Of a stretch of DNA of 38,845 bases, positions 26,556 to 34,996 are shown piece by piece. Below the pieces are notes generated by a model. It ran no database searches, was not told the origin of the DNA, and was given only the letters and a program-made list of their open reading frames with translations. Each line of letters opens with the position of its first letter. Positions within the stretch are counted from its first letter, which is position 1. The DNA comes from SG8-41 sp035456985. GTDB taxonomy: Bacteria > Pseudomonadota > Gammaproteobacteria > Burkholderiales > SG8-41. Where the stretch lies: the NCBI GenBank assembly GCA_035456985.1, contig DATICE010000248.1, positions 1-38,845 of the forward strand. The letters are read 5' to 3'. Made by a program: the position numbers and the translations under genes.

Positions 26556-27676
26556 TGGCGGTCCACACGTTCGCATTTCCGACCGCGATCCACTTCGGGC
26601 CGGGTGCAAGGAAGCTCGTCGCAGCGCATCTCAAGAAAGCGGGTTGCAAGCGACCCGTTGTCGTCACCGACAGGGGCATCGCCGCGCTCCCGATGCTGGC
26701 CGACTTCGTCGCCACGCTCGAGGGGCTCGACGCGAGCGTGTACTCGGGCGTGGAAGGCAACCCGGTCGCCGCGCAGGTGCGCGCGGGCGTGGATGCATAT
26801 CGGGCACACCGCGCCGACGCGGTGGTGGGCTTCGGCGGCGGGGCCGCGCTCGACGTGGCGAAGATGGTCGCGCTCATGGCGGTGCACCCGGGCGACGTGC
26901 TCGAGTACGCGTGGGACCACCCCGGGGTGCGGCCGATCGAGAAGCCGCTGCCGCACTTCGTCGCGTTGCCCACGACTGCAGGCACCGGCAGCGAGGTCGG
27001 ACGCTCCTCGGTCATTTCGGAGGACGCGACGCACGTAAAGCGCATCGTATTCTCACCCGCACTCCTTGCGAAGGCCGTGTTCGCTGACCCGGAGCTGACG
27101 CTCGGCCTCCCCGCACCCGTCACCGCGGCGACCGGGATGGATGCCCTCACCCACAATATCGAGTCGTATCTCTCCTCGGCGTACCATCCGGTGTGCGACG
27201 GCATCGCGCTCGAAGGCACGCGCATTGCCGCACACGCGCTGCCGCTGGCCGTAAAGCAACCGCGGAACCTGCAGGCGCGCAGCGACATGCTCATGGCCTC
27301 GATGATGGGCGCGATCGCATTCCAGAAAGATCTCGGCGCGGTTCACTCCTGCGCCCACGCGCTCTCCACCGTCGCCGGCCTGCACCACGGGCTCGCGAAT
27401 GGCGTGATGATCGACCACGTCATGCGCTTCAATCGTGAAGCCGCCGCGTCGAAGATGGACGAACTCGCGCGGGTCGCCGGCGTGGCGGACCTCGTCGCGT
27501 GGCTCACCGAGCTCAAGGCGGACCTCGGCATCCCGGCAAGGCTCGGGGCCCTCGGCGTCAAGAAGGAGCATCTGCCGCGGCTGGTCGAGATCGCGCTCGC
27601 CGATATCTGCCACCAGACCAACCCGCGCTCCTGCACGAAGCAGGACTTCCAGACCCTCTTCGCCGACGCGTTATGA
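26555..27676 (+). CDS. Iron-containing (group III) alcohol dehydrogenase
   Basis: The 373-residue enzyme should interconvert an alcohol and aldehyde with NAD(P). It shows the nucleotide-binding GFGGGAALDVAKM (about 91-103), the TTAGTGSE motif, and the metal-binding region MDALTHNIES with the later His-containing stretch GAVHSCAHALS and LHHGLANG. The ATG shares one base with the preceding stop (TGATG). Substrate is not evident. Phosphonoacetaldehyde reductases of phosphonate metabolism belong to this group, so a C2 phosphonate alcohol is a candidate given the facing phn genes, but so is an ordinary amino-alcohol. Confidence 0.88.
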   Translation: MAVHTFAFPTAIHFGPGARKLVAAHLKKAGCKRPVVVTDRGIAALPMLADFVATLEGLDASVYSGVEGNPVAAQVRAGVDAYRAHRADAVVGFGGGAALDVAKMVALMAVHPGDVLEYAWDHPGVRPIEKPLPHFVALPTTAGTGSEVGRSSVISEDATHVKRIVFSPALLAKAVFADPELTLGLPAPVTAATGMDALTHNIESYLSSAYHPVCDGIALEGTRIAAHALPLAVKQPRNLQARSDMLMASMMGAIAFQKDLGAVHSCAHALSTVAGLHHGLANGVMIDHVMRFNREAAASKMDELARVAGVADLVAWLTELKADLGIPARLGALGVKKEHLPRLVEIALADICHQTNPRSCTKQDFQTLFADAL

Positions 27677-28452
27677 AGCGGCGGCTTCGGATCGGCGTCT
27701 CGGCGCGCATCCAGTACGGCGATGCGTCGAAGCTCGGATACCTCAAGAAGAACCTCTATTTCCTCGAGCAGGCCTTCGCGCGCTGGCTGCAATCGGCGGG
27801 CGTGCTGGTCTACCTCGTCCCCGACGTCGTGGACCGCGCTTCGAGCGCGCTCACGCTGGCCGACTACGCGCAGGAGCTGGACGGGTTCGTGTTGCAGGGC
27901 GGATCCGACATCTCGCCGCAGACATATGGCGAGGCGCCGCTCAGGCGCGAGTGGGGCGGCGACCCCGAGCGCGACCGTTACGAGCTCGAACTCCTCAATC
28001 GGTTTCTCGACGCGAAAAAGCCCGTGCTGGGCATCTGCCGCGGCCTGCAGCTCATCAGCGTCGCGCTCGGCGGCACGCTCTACCAGGACACCGAGACGCA
28101 GAAGCCCGGTGCCCAGGCGCACCGCGACGCCGCGGTGTACGACGACAAGTACCATTACGTCGAGATCCTTCCCGGAACGAGGCTCGCCGCGCTCTACCCG
28201 GGCGTGTCGCGGGTGAAAGTAAACTCGATCCACCACCAGGCAGTGAAAGGACTCGGCGCGGGCCTCGCGATCGAGGCGCGCTCACTCGAGGACGACGTGA
28301 TCGAGGCGGCGCGGCTCGCGGGTCCGCAATACGTCGCGGGCGTACAGTGGCACCCCGAGTTCCTGCACGGCCGCGGCGACGGCGTGCTCGATTCCGCGCC
28401 ACTGCTGGGCGATTTTCTCCAGGCTGCGCGTGAAAATTCTCAATCCGGCTGA
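27673..28452 (+). CDS. Class I glutamine amidotransferase-like hydrolase (PuuD family)
   Basis: The 259-residue protein is a stand-alone peptidase C26-type hydrolase. PuuD removes gamma-glutamyl groups from gamma-glutamyl-GABA. It has the oxyanion segment VLQGGSDISP, the nucleophile elbow GICRGLQ with Cys122, and the catalytic pair His227/Glu229 in QWHPEF. Its start overlaps the alcohol dehydrogenase stop by four bases (ATGA) and its end overlaps the aldehyde dehydrogenase by 23 bases. With the ligase two genes upstream, this gives the attach-and-release pair of a gamma-glutamyl pathway, though the substrate is unknown. Confidence 0.87.
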   Translation: MKRRLRIGVSARIQYGDASKLGYLKKNLYFLEQAFARWLQSAGVLVYLVPDVVDRASSALTLADYAQELDGFVLQGGSDISPQTYGEAPLRREWGGDPERDRYELELLNRFLDAKKPVLGICRGLQLISVALGGTLYQDTETQKPGAQAHRDAAVYDDKYHYVEILPGTRLAALYPGVSRVKVNSIHHQAVKGLGAGLAIEARSLEDDVIEAARLAGPQYVAGVQWHPEFLHGRGDGVLDSAPLLGDFLQAARENSQSG

Positions 28453-29794
28453 CGGCTCCCCGCTCGCCGAGATCGCCGAGGACTCGGCAGCAGCGATTGC
28501 GGAAAAATATTCCCGGACGCGCGCGGCGCAGCCTGCCTGGGCGGCGACGTCACTTGACGCGCGCCTCCACGCGATCCGGCGCTTCAAAGACGAGGTCACG
28601 CGCCGCAAGCCCGATCTCGCGCGCACGCTTACGCGCGAGACGGGCAAGCCGATCCGCCAGTCGCGCAACGAGCTCGACGCGCTCGCCGGCCGACTCGATT
28701 TCTTCCTCGAGCACGCGGCGCGCGCACTCGCGTCCGAAACGGTGCTCGAGGAGCCGACACTGCGCGAGCGCATCACGCACGAGCCGCTCGGCGTCGTGGC
28801 GAATGTTTCGGCCTGGAACTACCCCTACTTCGTCGGCTCGAACGTTTTCGTTCCCGCACTCCTTGCGGGAAACGCCGTGCTCTACAAGCCTTCGGAATTC
28901 GCTTCGCTCACGGGCCTTGCGATCGGCGAGATGATGCGGACGGCGGGCATCCCCGGGGACATCTTCACGGTGGTGAGCGGCGCGGGCGCGTCGGGCGCGG
29001 CGCTCGTCGCACAGGCAGTGGACGGCGTGTTCTTCACCGGCTCCTACGCGACGGGCACGCGGATTGCCGCGGCCTGTGCGCCGCGCATGGTGAAGCTGCA
29101 ACTCGAATTGGGCGGCAAGGACCCCGTCTACGTCTGCGAGGACGCCAGCGTCCAGACCGCCGCCGAATCCCTCGCCGACGGCGCGATGTACAACGCGGGG
29201 CAGAGCTGCTGCTCGGTGGAACGCATCTACGTGCACGAGCGCCTTCACGACCGGTTCGTGGATGCTTTCGTCGCCACCGTGAAGGGCTACCGGTGCGGCG
29301 ATCCGATGGACGAGGCGACCTACCTCGGGCCGCTCGCGCGTGCGCCGCAGTTGGCCGTGCTCGAGCGCCAGATTGCGGACGCCGTCGCCAAGGGTGCGAA
29401 GCTGCTGCTGGGCGGCAAGCGCATTGCGCGGCCCGGCAACTGGTTCGAGGCGACTGTGCTCTCCCGCGCGGACCACACGATGGAGCTGATGCGGGAGGAA
29501 ACCTTCGGCCCTGTGATCGGCATTCAGAAGGTCGCGGACGACGCGGAGGCCGTGCGGCTCATGAACGACACCGAGTACGGGCTGACTGCGGGCGTCTACA
29601 CGCCGGATGAAGCGCGCGCCCGGCGCATTCTCGCGCAGATCCGCTCGGGCTCGGTTTACTGGAATTGCTGCGACCGCGTCAGTCCGCGCCTGCCCTGGTC
29701 GGGTATCGGGCACTCCGGGATCGGGCTAACCCTGTCCACCTACGGCATCCAGGCAATGACGCGACCCAAAGCCTGGCACCTGCGTCAGGCGTGA
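28430..29794 (+). CDS. NAD(P)-dependent aldehyde dehydrogenase
   Basis: The 454-residue enzyme oxidises an aldehyde to the acid. Cofactor-binding segments NVSAWNYPYF and KPSEFASL are present, then FFTGSYATGTRIA, the general base Glu226 (ELGGKDP) and nucleophile Cys260 in NAGQSCCS, with EETFGPV further on. The length and early part recall the short semialdehyde dehydrogenases (Sad/YneI type). It begins at a GTG inside the end of the amidotransferase gene. Candidate substrates are a gamma-glutamyl-aminoaldehyde (as for PuuC) or phosphonoacetaldehyde (as for PhnY), since phnA lies in the facing array; sequence alone does not decide. Confidence 0.9.
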   Translation: MKILNPADGSPLAEIAEDSAAAIAEKYSRTRAAQPAWAATSLDARLHAIRRFKDEVTRRKPDLARTLTRETGKPIRQSRNELDALAGRLDFFLEHAARALASETVLEEPTLRERITHEPLGVVANVSAWNYPYFVGSNVFVPALLAGNAVLYKPSEFASLTGLAIGEMMRTAGIPGDIFTVVSGAGASGAALVAQAVDGVFFTGSYATGTRIAAACAPRMVKLQLELGGKDPVYVCEDASVQTAAESLADGAMYNAGQSCCSVERIYVHERLHDRFVDAFVATVKGYRCGDPMDEATYLGPLARAPQLAVLERQIADAVAKGAKLLLGGKRIARPGNWFEATVLSRADHTMELMREETFGPVIGIQKVADDAEAVRLMNDTEYGLTAGVYTPDEARARRILAQIRSGSVYWNCCDRVSPRLPWSGIGHSGIGLTLSTYGIQAMTRPKAWHLRQA

Positions 29795-30633
29795 GCGTCC
29801 TCGCGCAACGGCTTGCGCGTGAGGGCCGGTTCGACCGGTCGCGTTTCCTGCGCTTTTTCGTCGCTGGCGAACCGGTAGGCTGGCTGCGGCCGGCGCTGGG
29901 CGCGCGTCTGGCGCGCTGGCCCGACCTGTTCGAATCGCGCGTTGGCGAGGTGCACCTCGCCCGCCGGCTGGCGACGATCGATACACGCAGCGAAACGCTG
30001 GCGGGCATCGTGCGGGAGCTCACCGACGAAGGGTTTGTCGCCGGATGGCGCGGCGAGACCTACGCGATCTCGACCGTGCCGACCGGGCCGACGCTGTTTT
30101 GCATCGAGCGTGCGGCGGTACGCCCGTTCGGCCTGCCTTCGCTCGCCGTGCACGTCAACGGCATCACCGGCGGCGACCGGAAGAGCCTCTGGATCGCGCG
30201 CCGCAACCGCACCAAGCCCACCGACCCGGGGATGCTCGACAATCTGGTCGGTGGCGGCGTGGGCGCGGGGTTCAGCGCGCAGGAGGTCCTGGTCAAGGAA
30301 GCCTGGGAGGAAGCTGGCGTAGAAGCGTCGCTCGCGCGCAGGGCGGTGCCCGGCGGAACGGTTCGCATCCTGCGCGAGGTAACCGAGGGCGTGCAGTCGG
30401 AGACGATCCTCGTCCACGACCTGGTGCTGCCGCCGGACTTCGAGCCGCGAAACCAGGATGACGAGGTGGAGGAATTCCGCCTCGCGCCGGCAGCGGAGGT
30501 TCTCGCGCTCGTTCGCGACACCGAGGAATTCACGCTCGATGCGGCCCTGGCGACGCTCGATCACTTCCTGCGCAATCGCGAGATTTCGCCGACCGATCCG
30601 CGCTACGCGGGCCTCGCGCGCTGGCTCACCTGA
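29791..30633 (+). CDS. Nudix hydrolase with N-terminal DUF4743 domain
   Basis: The 280-residue protein has an N-terminal DUF4743-like domain (about 1-115, FLRFFVAGEPVGWLRPALG) and a Nudix fold (about 115-255) as in thiamine-pyrophosphokinase-associated Nudix proteins. The Nudix box reads GGVGAGFSAQEVLVKEAWEE: the core Glu residues of the REUXEE helix are kept, but the Arg is Lys and the usual earlier Glu is Phe. The GTG start overlaps the aldehyde dehydrogenase stop by four bases (GTGA), so it is the last member of the operon. Its substrate, some nucleoside diphosphate derivative, is unknown. It ends three bases before the convergent dehydrogenase gene. Confidence 0.85.
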   Translation: MSVLAQRLAREGRFDRSRFLRFFVAGEPVGWLRPALGARLARWPDLFESRVGEVHLARRLATIDTRSETLAGIVRELTDEGFVAGWRGETYAISTVPTGPTLFCIERAAVRPFGLPSLAVHVNGITGGDRKSLWIARRNRTKPTDPGMLDNLVGGGVGAGFSAQEVLVKEAWEEAGVEASLARRAVPGGTVRILREVTEGVQSETILVHDLVLPPDFEPRNQDDEVEEFRLAPAAEVLALVRDTEEFTLDAALATLDHFLRNREISPTDPRYAGLARWLT

Positions 30634-30636
30634 CGC

Positions 30637-31653
30637 TCAGTCAACAAAGCGAACGCCGCCCGTCTGGGCGCGCAGGCGCGGGTCACGGGATTTTACCGTC
30701 ACCGGCCGCCCCTCCAGCATCTCGCTGCAGCGCTCGAGCGTCTCCGCCTCGAGGCGCGCCATCGCCTCATGGGTGTAGAAGGTCAGGTGCGGCGAAAGAA
30801 TGACGTTGTCCATGGCGTAGAGCGCGCCCAAGGGGTGCGCCACTTTGGCCAGCGGCTCCTGCGAATAGACGTCAAGCGCCGCCCCGGCGATGCGCCGTTC
30901 CTGCAATGCCCGCAGGAGCGCCGCCTCGTCCACGATCGCGCCGCGCGAGACGTTGACGAGGAACGCCGAGGGCTTCATCGCAGCGAACTCGCGTTCGCCG
31001 ATGAGGCCGCGCGTCGCGGCGCTCAGCACACAGTGCACCGACACGAAATCGCTCTCCGAGAGGAGTGCGCGCAACTCGTTACGCCGTGCCGCCCCGGCCT
31101 CGGCGAAGCGCGCTGCGTCGGCATGCGGATCGAACGCGAGGATACGCATGCGAAAGCCCGGGCCTGCCATGCGCGCCACCATCGTGCCGATGCGGCCAAT
31201 CCCCACAAGGCCGAGCGTCTTCCCGGCGAGATCGAGGCCCAGCCACTGCGCCGACGGCCAGATCCAGCCCTTGTCGCCCATCGCACGTTGGAGGGGTTTC
31301 AACTTCTTCGCGAGCGCGAGCATCAACGCCATCGTGCCCTCGGCCACCGTCTCCTCGGCGTATTCGGGAACGTTGACCACGGGAATGCCGTGCGCTCGTG
31401 CGGCCTCGATGTCGATCGCGTCGATCCCCACACCGTACTTGACGATGCCCTTGAGCAGCGGCGCCGACGCGATGACGCGCGCCGTGATCGGCGTGTAGCA
31501 CATGAGGAGAAGCTCCGCCCTCCCCGCCGCGCGCACGAGCTCGTCCTCAGACACCCCGTCCGGCAGGAGCGTGAGCTCGTGTCCTGCCGCGCGCAGCGCC
31601 GCGTCCACCCGCGGGACTTCGAGCTCGCGGTCGGTGCGGACTATCCTGGCCAC
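30637..31653 (-). CDS. D-2-hydroxyacid dehydrogenase family protein
   Basis: The 338-residue NAD-dependent enzyme has the two-domain layout of the phosphoglycerate dehydrogenase/CtBP group. The catalytic-domain motif GIVKYGVGIDAID is followed by VNVPEYAEETVAEGTMALMLAL, the Rossmann motif GLVGIGRIG, LVNVSRGAIVDEAAL, and the catalytic His in SPHLTFYTHEA. A GTG start at 31653 lies 13 bases inside the 3' end of the flavoprotein gene, so translation is probably coupled. Substrate unknown. As the last gene of the phosphonate-related array it may oxidise or reduce a side product. Confidence 0.88.
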   Translation of the reverse strand: MARIVRTDRELEVPRVDAALRAAGHELTLLPDGVSEDELVRAAGRAELLLMCYTPITARVIASAPLLKGIVKYGVGIDAIDIEAARAHGIPVVNVPEYAEETVAEGTMALMLALAKKLKPLQRAMGDKGWIWPSAQWLGLDLAGKTLGLVGIGRIGTMVARMAGPGFRMRILAFDPHADAARFAEAGAARRNELRALLSESDFVSVHCVLSAATRGLIGEREFAAMKPSAFLVNVSRGAIVDEAALLRALQERRIAGAALDVYSQEPLAKVAHPLGALYAMDNVILSPHLTFYTHEAMARLEAETLERCSEMLEGRPVTVKSRDPRLRAQTGGVRFVD

Positions 31654-34007
31654 GGCGCCTTCAGCATCGCTCGCGCGGAAACACGCTCTCCCGAAACCTC
31701 GATCTCGTAGCGTCCGCGAAGGACCTCATCGCGTGTCTCTGGCTTCGGGCTATGCACGTAGCCCATTCCAACCATGGCCGCGAGCGCCGCGCTGTAGCCC
31801 ACCGAGTTGATCTCGCCCACCGGCGCGCCGTTCCTGAGGATCGGCTCGCCGCCCCACGCGAAGAGCTTCGTCTCCGGAAAGACGAAGATCACGAGACGCT
31901 TCTCGAGCGCGTCGCGCGGGGCGCGAGCGAGCACCTCGCAACCGGTGAAAGCGCCCTTATCGAGCCTCACGGCGAAACCCAGGCCCGCTTCCCAGGGCGT
32001 GAAATCGGGCGAAAGCTCGACCGGAAACGCGCGCCGTCCCGCCTCCAGGCGCAACGCATCGAGCGCGTAGTAGCCGCAATCGCGCAGGCCCAGATCGCGC
32101 CCGGCGGAGTGCAACGCTTCGTAGAGCGCGTCCGCCCGCTCCACGGGCACGTAGAGCTCGCAGCCAGGCCCGCCGACATAGGACACCTCCACTTTCCGGA
32201 AGCCGAGCCGCGCCGCATCGAGCCGACCAAGCAGCGCCGGCGCGCGCGGTCCCATGACCGAGAGCACCGACCAGGCATCGGTCACGTCCTCGACCTTCAC
32301 ATCTTCCCCTTCGCGCAGATGCCGCCTGATCCAGGCCGCGTCGCGCACCGGCTGTGCCGTGCCCGTGACGATGAAGAAATCCTCCGCCCCGAGCCGGTGC
32401 ACGGTGAAGTCGGATTCGAAGCCGCCTTTCGCGTTGAGCATTGCCGTATAGACAACGCGACCCACGGGCACGTCGACGCGGTTCGCGCACAAGCGCTCCA
32501 ACACTGTGTGCGCGTCGCGCCCGCGCACGAGGAGCTTCCCGAAGGACGTCTGGTCGAAAACGCCTACAGCACTGCGCACGGCACGCTGCTCCTCGATCAC
32601 CGCATCGAGCCAGCCGGGCCTGCCGAGCGTATACTGCATTTCGGGCTTTTCGCCGGCCCGCGCGAACCAGTTGGCACGTTCCCAGCCCATCTTGGATCCA
32701 AAGCACGCCCCCTTCGATTTCAGACGCGCGTAGAGAGGCGAGGTGCGCAGTGGGCGCCCCGATTCCAGCTCGTGCCGCGGCCAGCGCATGGCGTAATGAA
32801 GCCCCAGCGTCTCGACGGTGCGCGCCCTCAGCCAGTCCGCGCCGGCGGCGTAGGCACCGAAACGCCGGATGTCCACCTCGAAGAGATCCATCGGCGCCTC
32901 GCCCCCGATGATCCATTCGGCGAGAAGCTTGCCGGCGCCGCCGCCATTCGCGATGCCGGCGGAGTTGAAGCCCGCGGCAACAAAATAGTTCCGCACCTCG
33001 GGCGCCTCGCCGAGAATGAAGTTGCCGTCCGGCGTGAAGCTCTCGGGGCCGTTAAGCAGCATCTTGACGCCTGCCGCCTCAAGCGCGGGGACGCGGTGGA
33101 TGGCCGCGTCCATCAGCGGCTGGAACTGCTCCCAGTCCTCGGGCAGACGCTGGAACTCGAACTTCTCCGGGATGCCGTCCATGCCCCAGGGCTTCGCCTG
33201 CAACTCGAAGCCGCCCATGAGGAGGCCGCCGACCTCCTCCTTGAAGTAGATGTAACCGTCGGGGTCGCGCATCACCGGCAGCATCGGGCGCACGCCCGCG
33301 ATGCGATCGGTGACGATGTAGAAGTGCTCGGCCGAATGCAGCGGCACGTTCACTCCGGCGAGCGCGCCGAAAGCACGCGCCCACTGGCCGGTGCAGTTCA
33401 CCAGCACTTCGCAGGCCACCTCCCCCGCCGAGGTCGTGACGCCCCTCACGGCGCCATTGGCGAGCTTCACGCCCGTCACCTTCACGCCCTGCACGATCTT
33501 CACGCCCAGGTTGCGTGCGCCCCTGGCAAGCGACTGGGTAAGATCGGCAGGGTTCGCCTTGCCATCCTGCGGAAACCAGAGCGCGCCCTGCAGGTCGTCC
33601 ACGCGCAACAGCGGCCACTTGTCGGCCGCCTCGCGCGGCGTAATCAGGTGCACTTCGATGCCGAAGCTGCGCGCCATCGCCGCCTGGCGCTGGTAGACGA
33701 TCCAGCGCTCGGGCGTCTTCGCCACGTTCACGCTGCCGCACTGCAACCATCCGGTGGCGAGCCCGGTTTCGGTTTCGAGGGAGGCGTAGAGCCCGATGCC
33801 GTACTGGCTCATGCGGGTCATCGAGCGGTTGGGGCGCATCTGGCCGATGAGCCCTGCCGCGTGCCAGGTAGTGCCGCAAGTAAGGCTGCCCTGCTCGAGC
33901 AGCAGCACGTCGCGCTTGCCAAGCTTCGCGAGGTGATAGGCGACGCTCGCCCCGGCAATGCCGCCGCCGACGACGACGATCTCCGCGTGCGGTGAAATAA
34001 CGCTCAT
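31641..34007 (-). CDS. Sarcosine/dimethylglycine-dehydrogenase-like flavoprotein (DAO plus GcvT domains)
   Basis: The 788-residue enzyme should oxidatively demethylate or deaminate an N-substituted amino compound and pass the one-carbon unit to folate. The FAD-binding DAO domain starts with VVVGGGIAGASVAYHL (11-26). TCGTTWHAAGL puts His49 where FAD is covalently attached in the dimethylglycine/sarcosine dehydrogenases. A connecting FAO_M-like region (about 385-435) and a GcvT folate-binding domain (about 440-780, FDQTSFGKLLVRG, GPGCELYVP, ALDALRLEAGRRAF) follow. ATG 34007 is chosen because the Rossmann strand begins a few residues later; in-frame sequence continues upstream but lies inside the permease gene. 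It overlaps the permease stop by four bases. Its substrate may be an N-methylated amine, perhaps a phosphonate such as N-methyl-aminoethylphosphonate. Confidence 0.88.
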   Translation of the reverse strand: MSVISPHAEIVVVGGGIAGASVAYHLAKLGKRDVLLLEQGSLTCGTTWHAAGLIGQMRPNRSMTRMSQYGIGLYASLETETGLATGWLQCGSVNVAKTPERWIVYQRQAAMARSFGIEVHLITPREAADKWPLLRVDDLQGALWFPQDGKANPADLTQSLARGARNLGVKIVQGVKVTGVKLANGAVRGVTTSAGEVACEVLVNCTGQWARAFGALAGVNVPLHSAEHFYIVTDRIAGVRPMLPVMRDPDGYIYFKEEVGGLLMGGFELQAKPWGMDGIPEKFEFQRLPEDWEQFQPLMDAAIHRVPALEAAGVKMLLNGPESFTPDGNFILGEAPEVRNYFVAAGFNSAGIANGGGAGKLLAEWIIGGEAPMDLFEVDIRRFGAYAAGADWLRARTVETLGLHYAMRWPRHELESGRPLRTSPLYARLKSKGACFGSKMGWERANWFARAGEKPEMQYTLGRPGWLDAVIEEQRAVRSAVGVFDQTSFGKLLVRGRDAHTVLERLCANRVDVPVGRVVYTAMLNAKGGFESDFTVHRLGAEDFFIVTGTAQPVRDAAWIRRHLREGEDVKVEDVTDAWSVLSVMGPRAPALLGRLDAARLGFRKVEVSYVGGPGCELYVPVERADALYEALHSAGRDLGLRDCGYYALDALRLEAGRRAFPVELSPDFTPWEAGLGFAVRLDKGAFTGCEVLARAPRDALEKRLVIFVFPETKLFAWGGEPILRNGAPVGEINSVGYSAALAAMVGMGYVHSPKPETRDEVLRGRYEIEVSGERVSARAMLKAPWPG

Positions 34008-34849
34008 AGCTTGAGCGCGATCACGCCGGCGAGCACGGCGACCGCGCCGCCCAGCCGGACCCGCGCTTGACCTTCCTTCAGGATGTAGGCGCCGATCAGC
34101 GCCGCAAAGACGACCGACGTTTCGCGCAAGGCGGCAACTGCCGCGACCGGGGCGCGCGTCATCGCCCAGAGCGCGATTCCGTAGGCCGCCGCGGAAAGCA
34201 CGCCGCCGGTCAAGCCGCGCGCCCAGTAGCGACGTCCGTATTCGACGAACTGCCTGCCACGGAGCGCAAATACGACCAGGGGAAACGGCAGGCAGTCGAG
34301 CACGAAAATCCATAGCACGTAGCCCGCGGGGCTGCCCGAGAGCCGCACGCCCGCCGCGTCCACGAGCGTGTAGGTGGCAATGATCACCGCGTTGGTAAGC
34401 GCCCAGCCGGTCGAGACGCGCGATGTGCGCCAATGAAACCTCGTGAGTCCGAGCGAGAGTACGCCGCCGCCGATGAGGAGCACGCCCGCCCAGATCGCCG
34501 GCTTCGGCGCTTCGCCGAGCCACGCCAGCGCACAGACCGCGACGATGAGCGGCGCGACCCCGCGCATGATGGGGTAGCCGTGCGAGAGGTCACCCGCCCG
34601 GTACGCGCCCACCAACGCGATGTAGTAGGCGATGTGAATCGCGACCGACGCGGCGAGATACGGCCACGCCGCGCGGGCTGGGGGCGCCACCCAGAAAATT
34701 AAAGGCGCCGCGGCGGCGCCGGCACCCACGATGAAGATCGTCGTGTCGAGCAGCACGTCGTCGCTCGACTTGATCATGGCGTTCCAGGTCGCGTGCAAGA
34801 GCGCCGCGCCGAGCACCGCGAGCGTCACGCCCAGGCTCAGCTCAGGCAT
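34004..34849 (-). CDS. DMT-superfamily (EamA) permease
   Basis: The 281-residue membrane protein has ten hydrophobic segments in two EamA-type halves (for example VTLAVLGAALLHATWNAMIK at the start and SAAAYGIALWAMTRAPVAAVAALRETSVVFAALIGA near the end), as in small metabolite exporters or importers. It overlaps the flavoprotein start by four bases (ATGA), so the two are probably used together, for instance to move the flavoprotein's substrate or product. Substrate cannot be predicted. Confidence 0.88.
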   Translation of the reverse strand: MPELSLGVTLAVLGAALLHATWNAMIKSSDDVLLDTTIFIVGAGAAAAPLIFWVAPPARAAWPYLAASVAIHIAYYIALVGAYRAGDLSHGYPIMRGVAPLIVAVCALAWLGEAPKPAIWAGVLLIGGGVLSLGLTRFHWRTSRVSTGWALTNAVIIATYTLVDAAGVRLSGSPAGYVLWIFVLDCLPFPLVVFALRGRQFVEYGRRYWARGLTGGVLSAAAYGIALWAMTRAPVAAVAALRETSVVFAALIGAYILKEGQARVRLGGAVAVLAGVIALKL

Positions 34850-34879
34850 TTGTCCGGCTCTACAAAAGCGTGGCCGGCC

Positions 34880-34982
34880 ATCCCGATTAGCACGCCGCTG
34901 CCTCCGGCAGATATTCGGGATATCGAGTCCATCGTGTCGGCAGCCCAGCGTCCTTCGCGGGTCGCATCCCCGTAAACGGGGG
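34880..34982 (-). other. Intergenic segment with stem-loops between pbfA and the permease
   Basis: The 147-base gap contains ATCCCGA/TCGGGAT arms (34880-34886 and 34915-34921) enclosing a GCCG/CGGC stem, and a CCCCG-TAAA-CGGGG hairpin (34968-34981). There is no T tract on either side, so a simple terminator is not supported. It could be the leader of the permease-flavoprotein-dehydrogenase part of the array or a partial transcription barrier after pbfA. No known riboswitch was recognised. Confidence 0.35.
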
Positions 34983-34996
34983 CCCTGCTCCGCCGC

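Noticed and set aside
31752..33995. 747-codon open frame on the plus strand opposite the flavoprotein
   Set aside because: Low-complexity His/Arg/Glu-rich translation without motifs; it is the shadow of the flavoprotein gene.
34008..34523. N-terminal extension of the flavoprotein frame to 34523
   Set aside because: The added part lies wholly within the permease gene and the Rossmann motif begins a few residues after ATG 34007.
34850..34996. Riboswitch in the gap before the permease
   Set aside because: Hairpins are present, but none matched the glycine, guanidine, SAM or SAH conserved cores I compared by eye.
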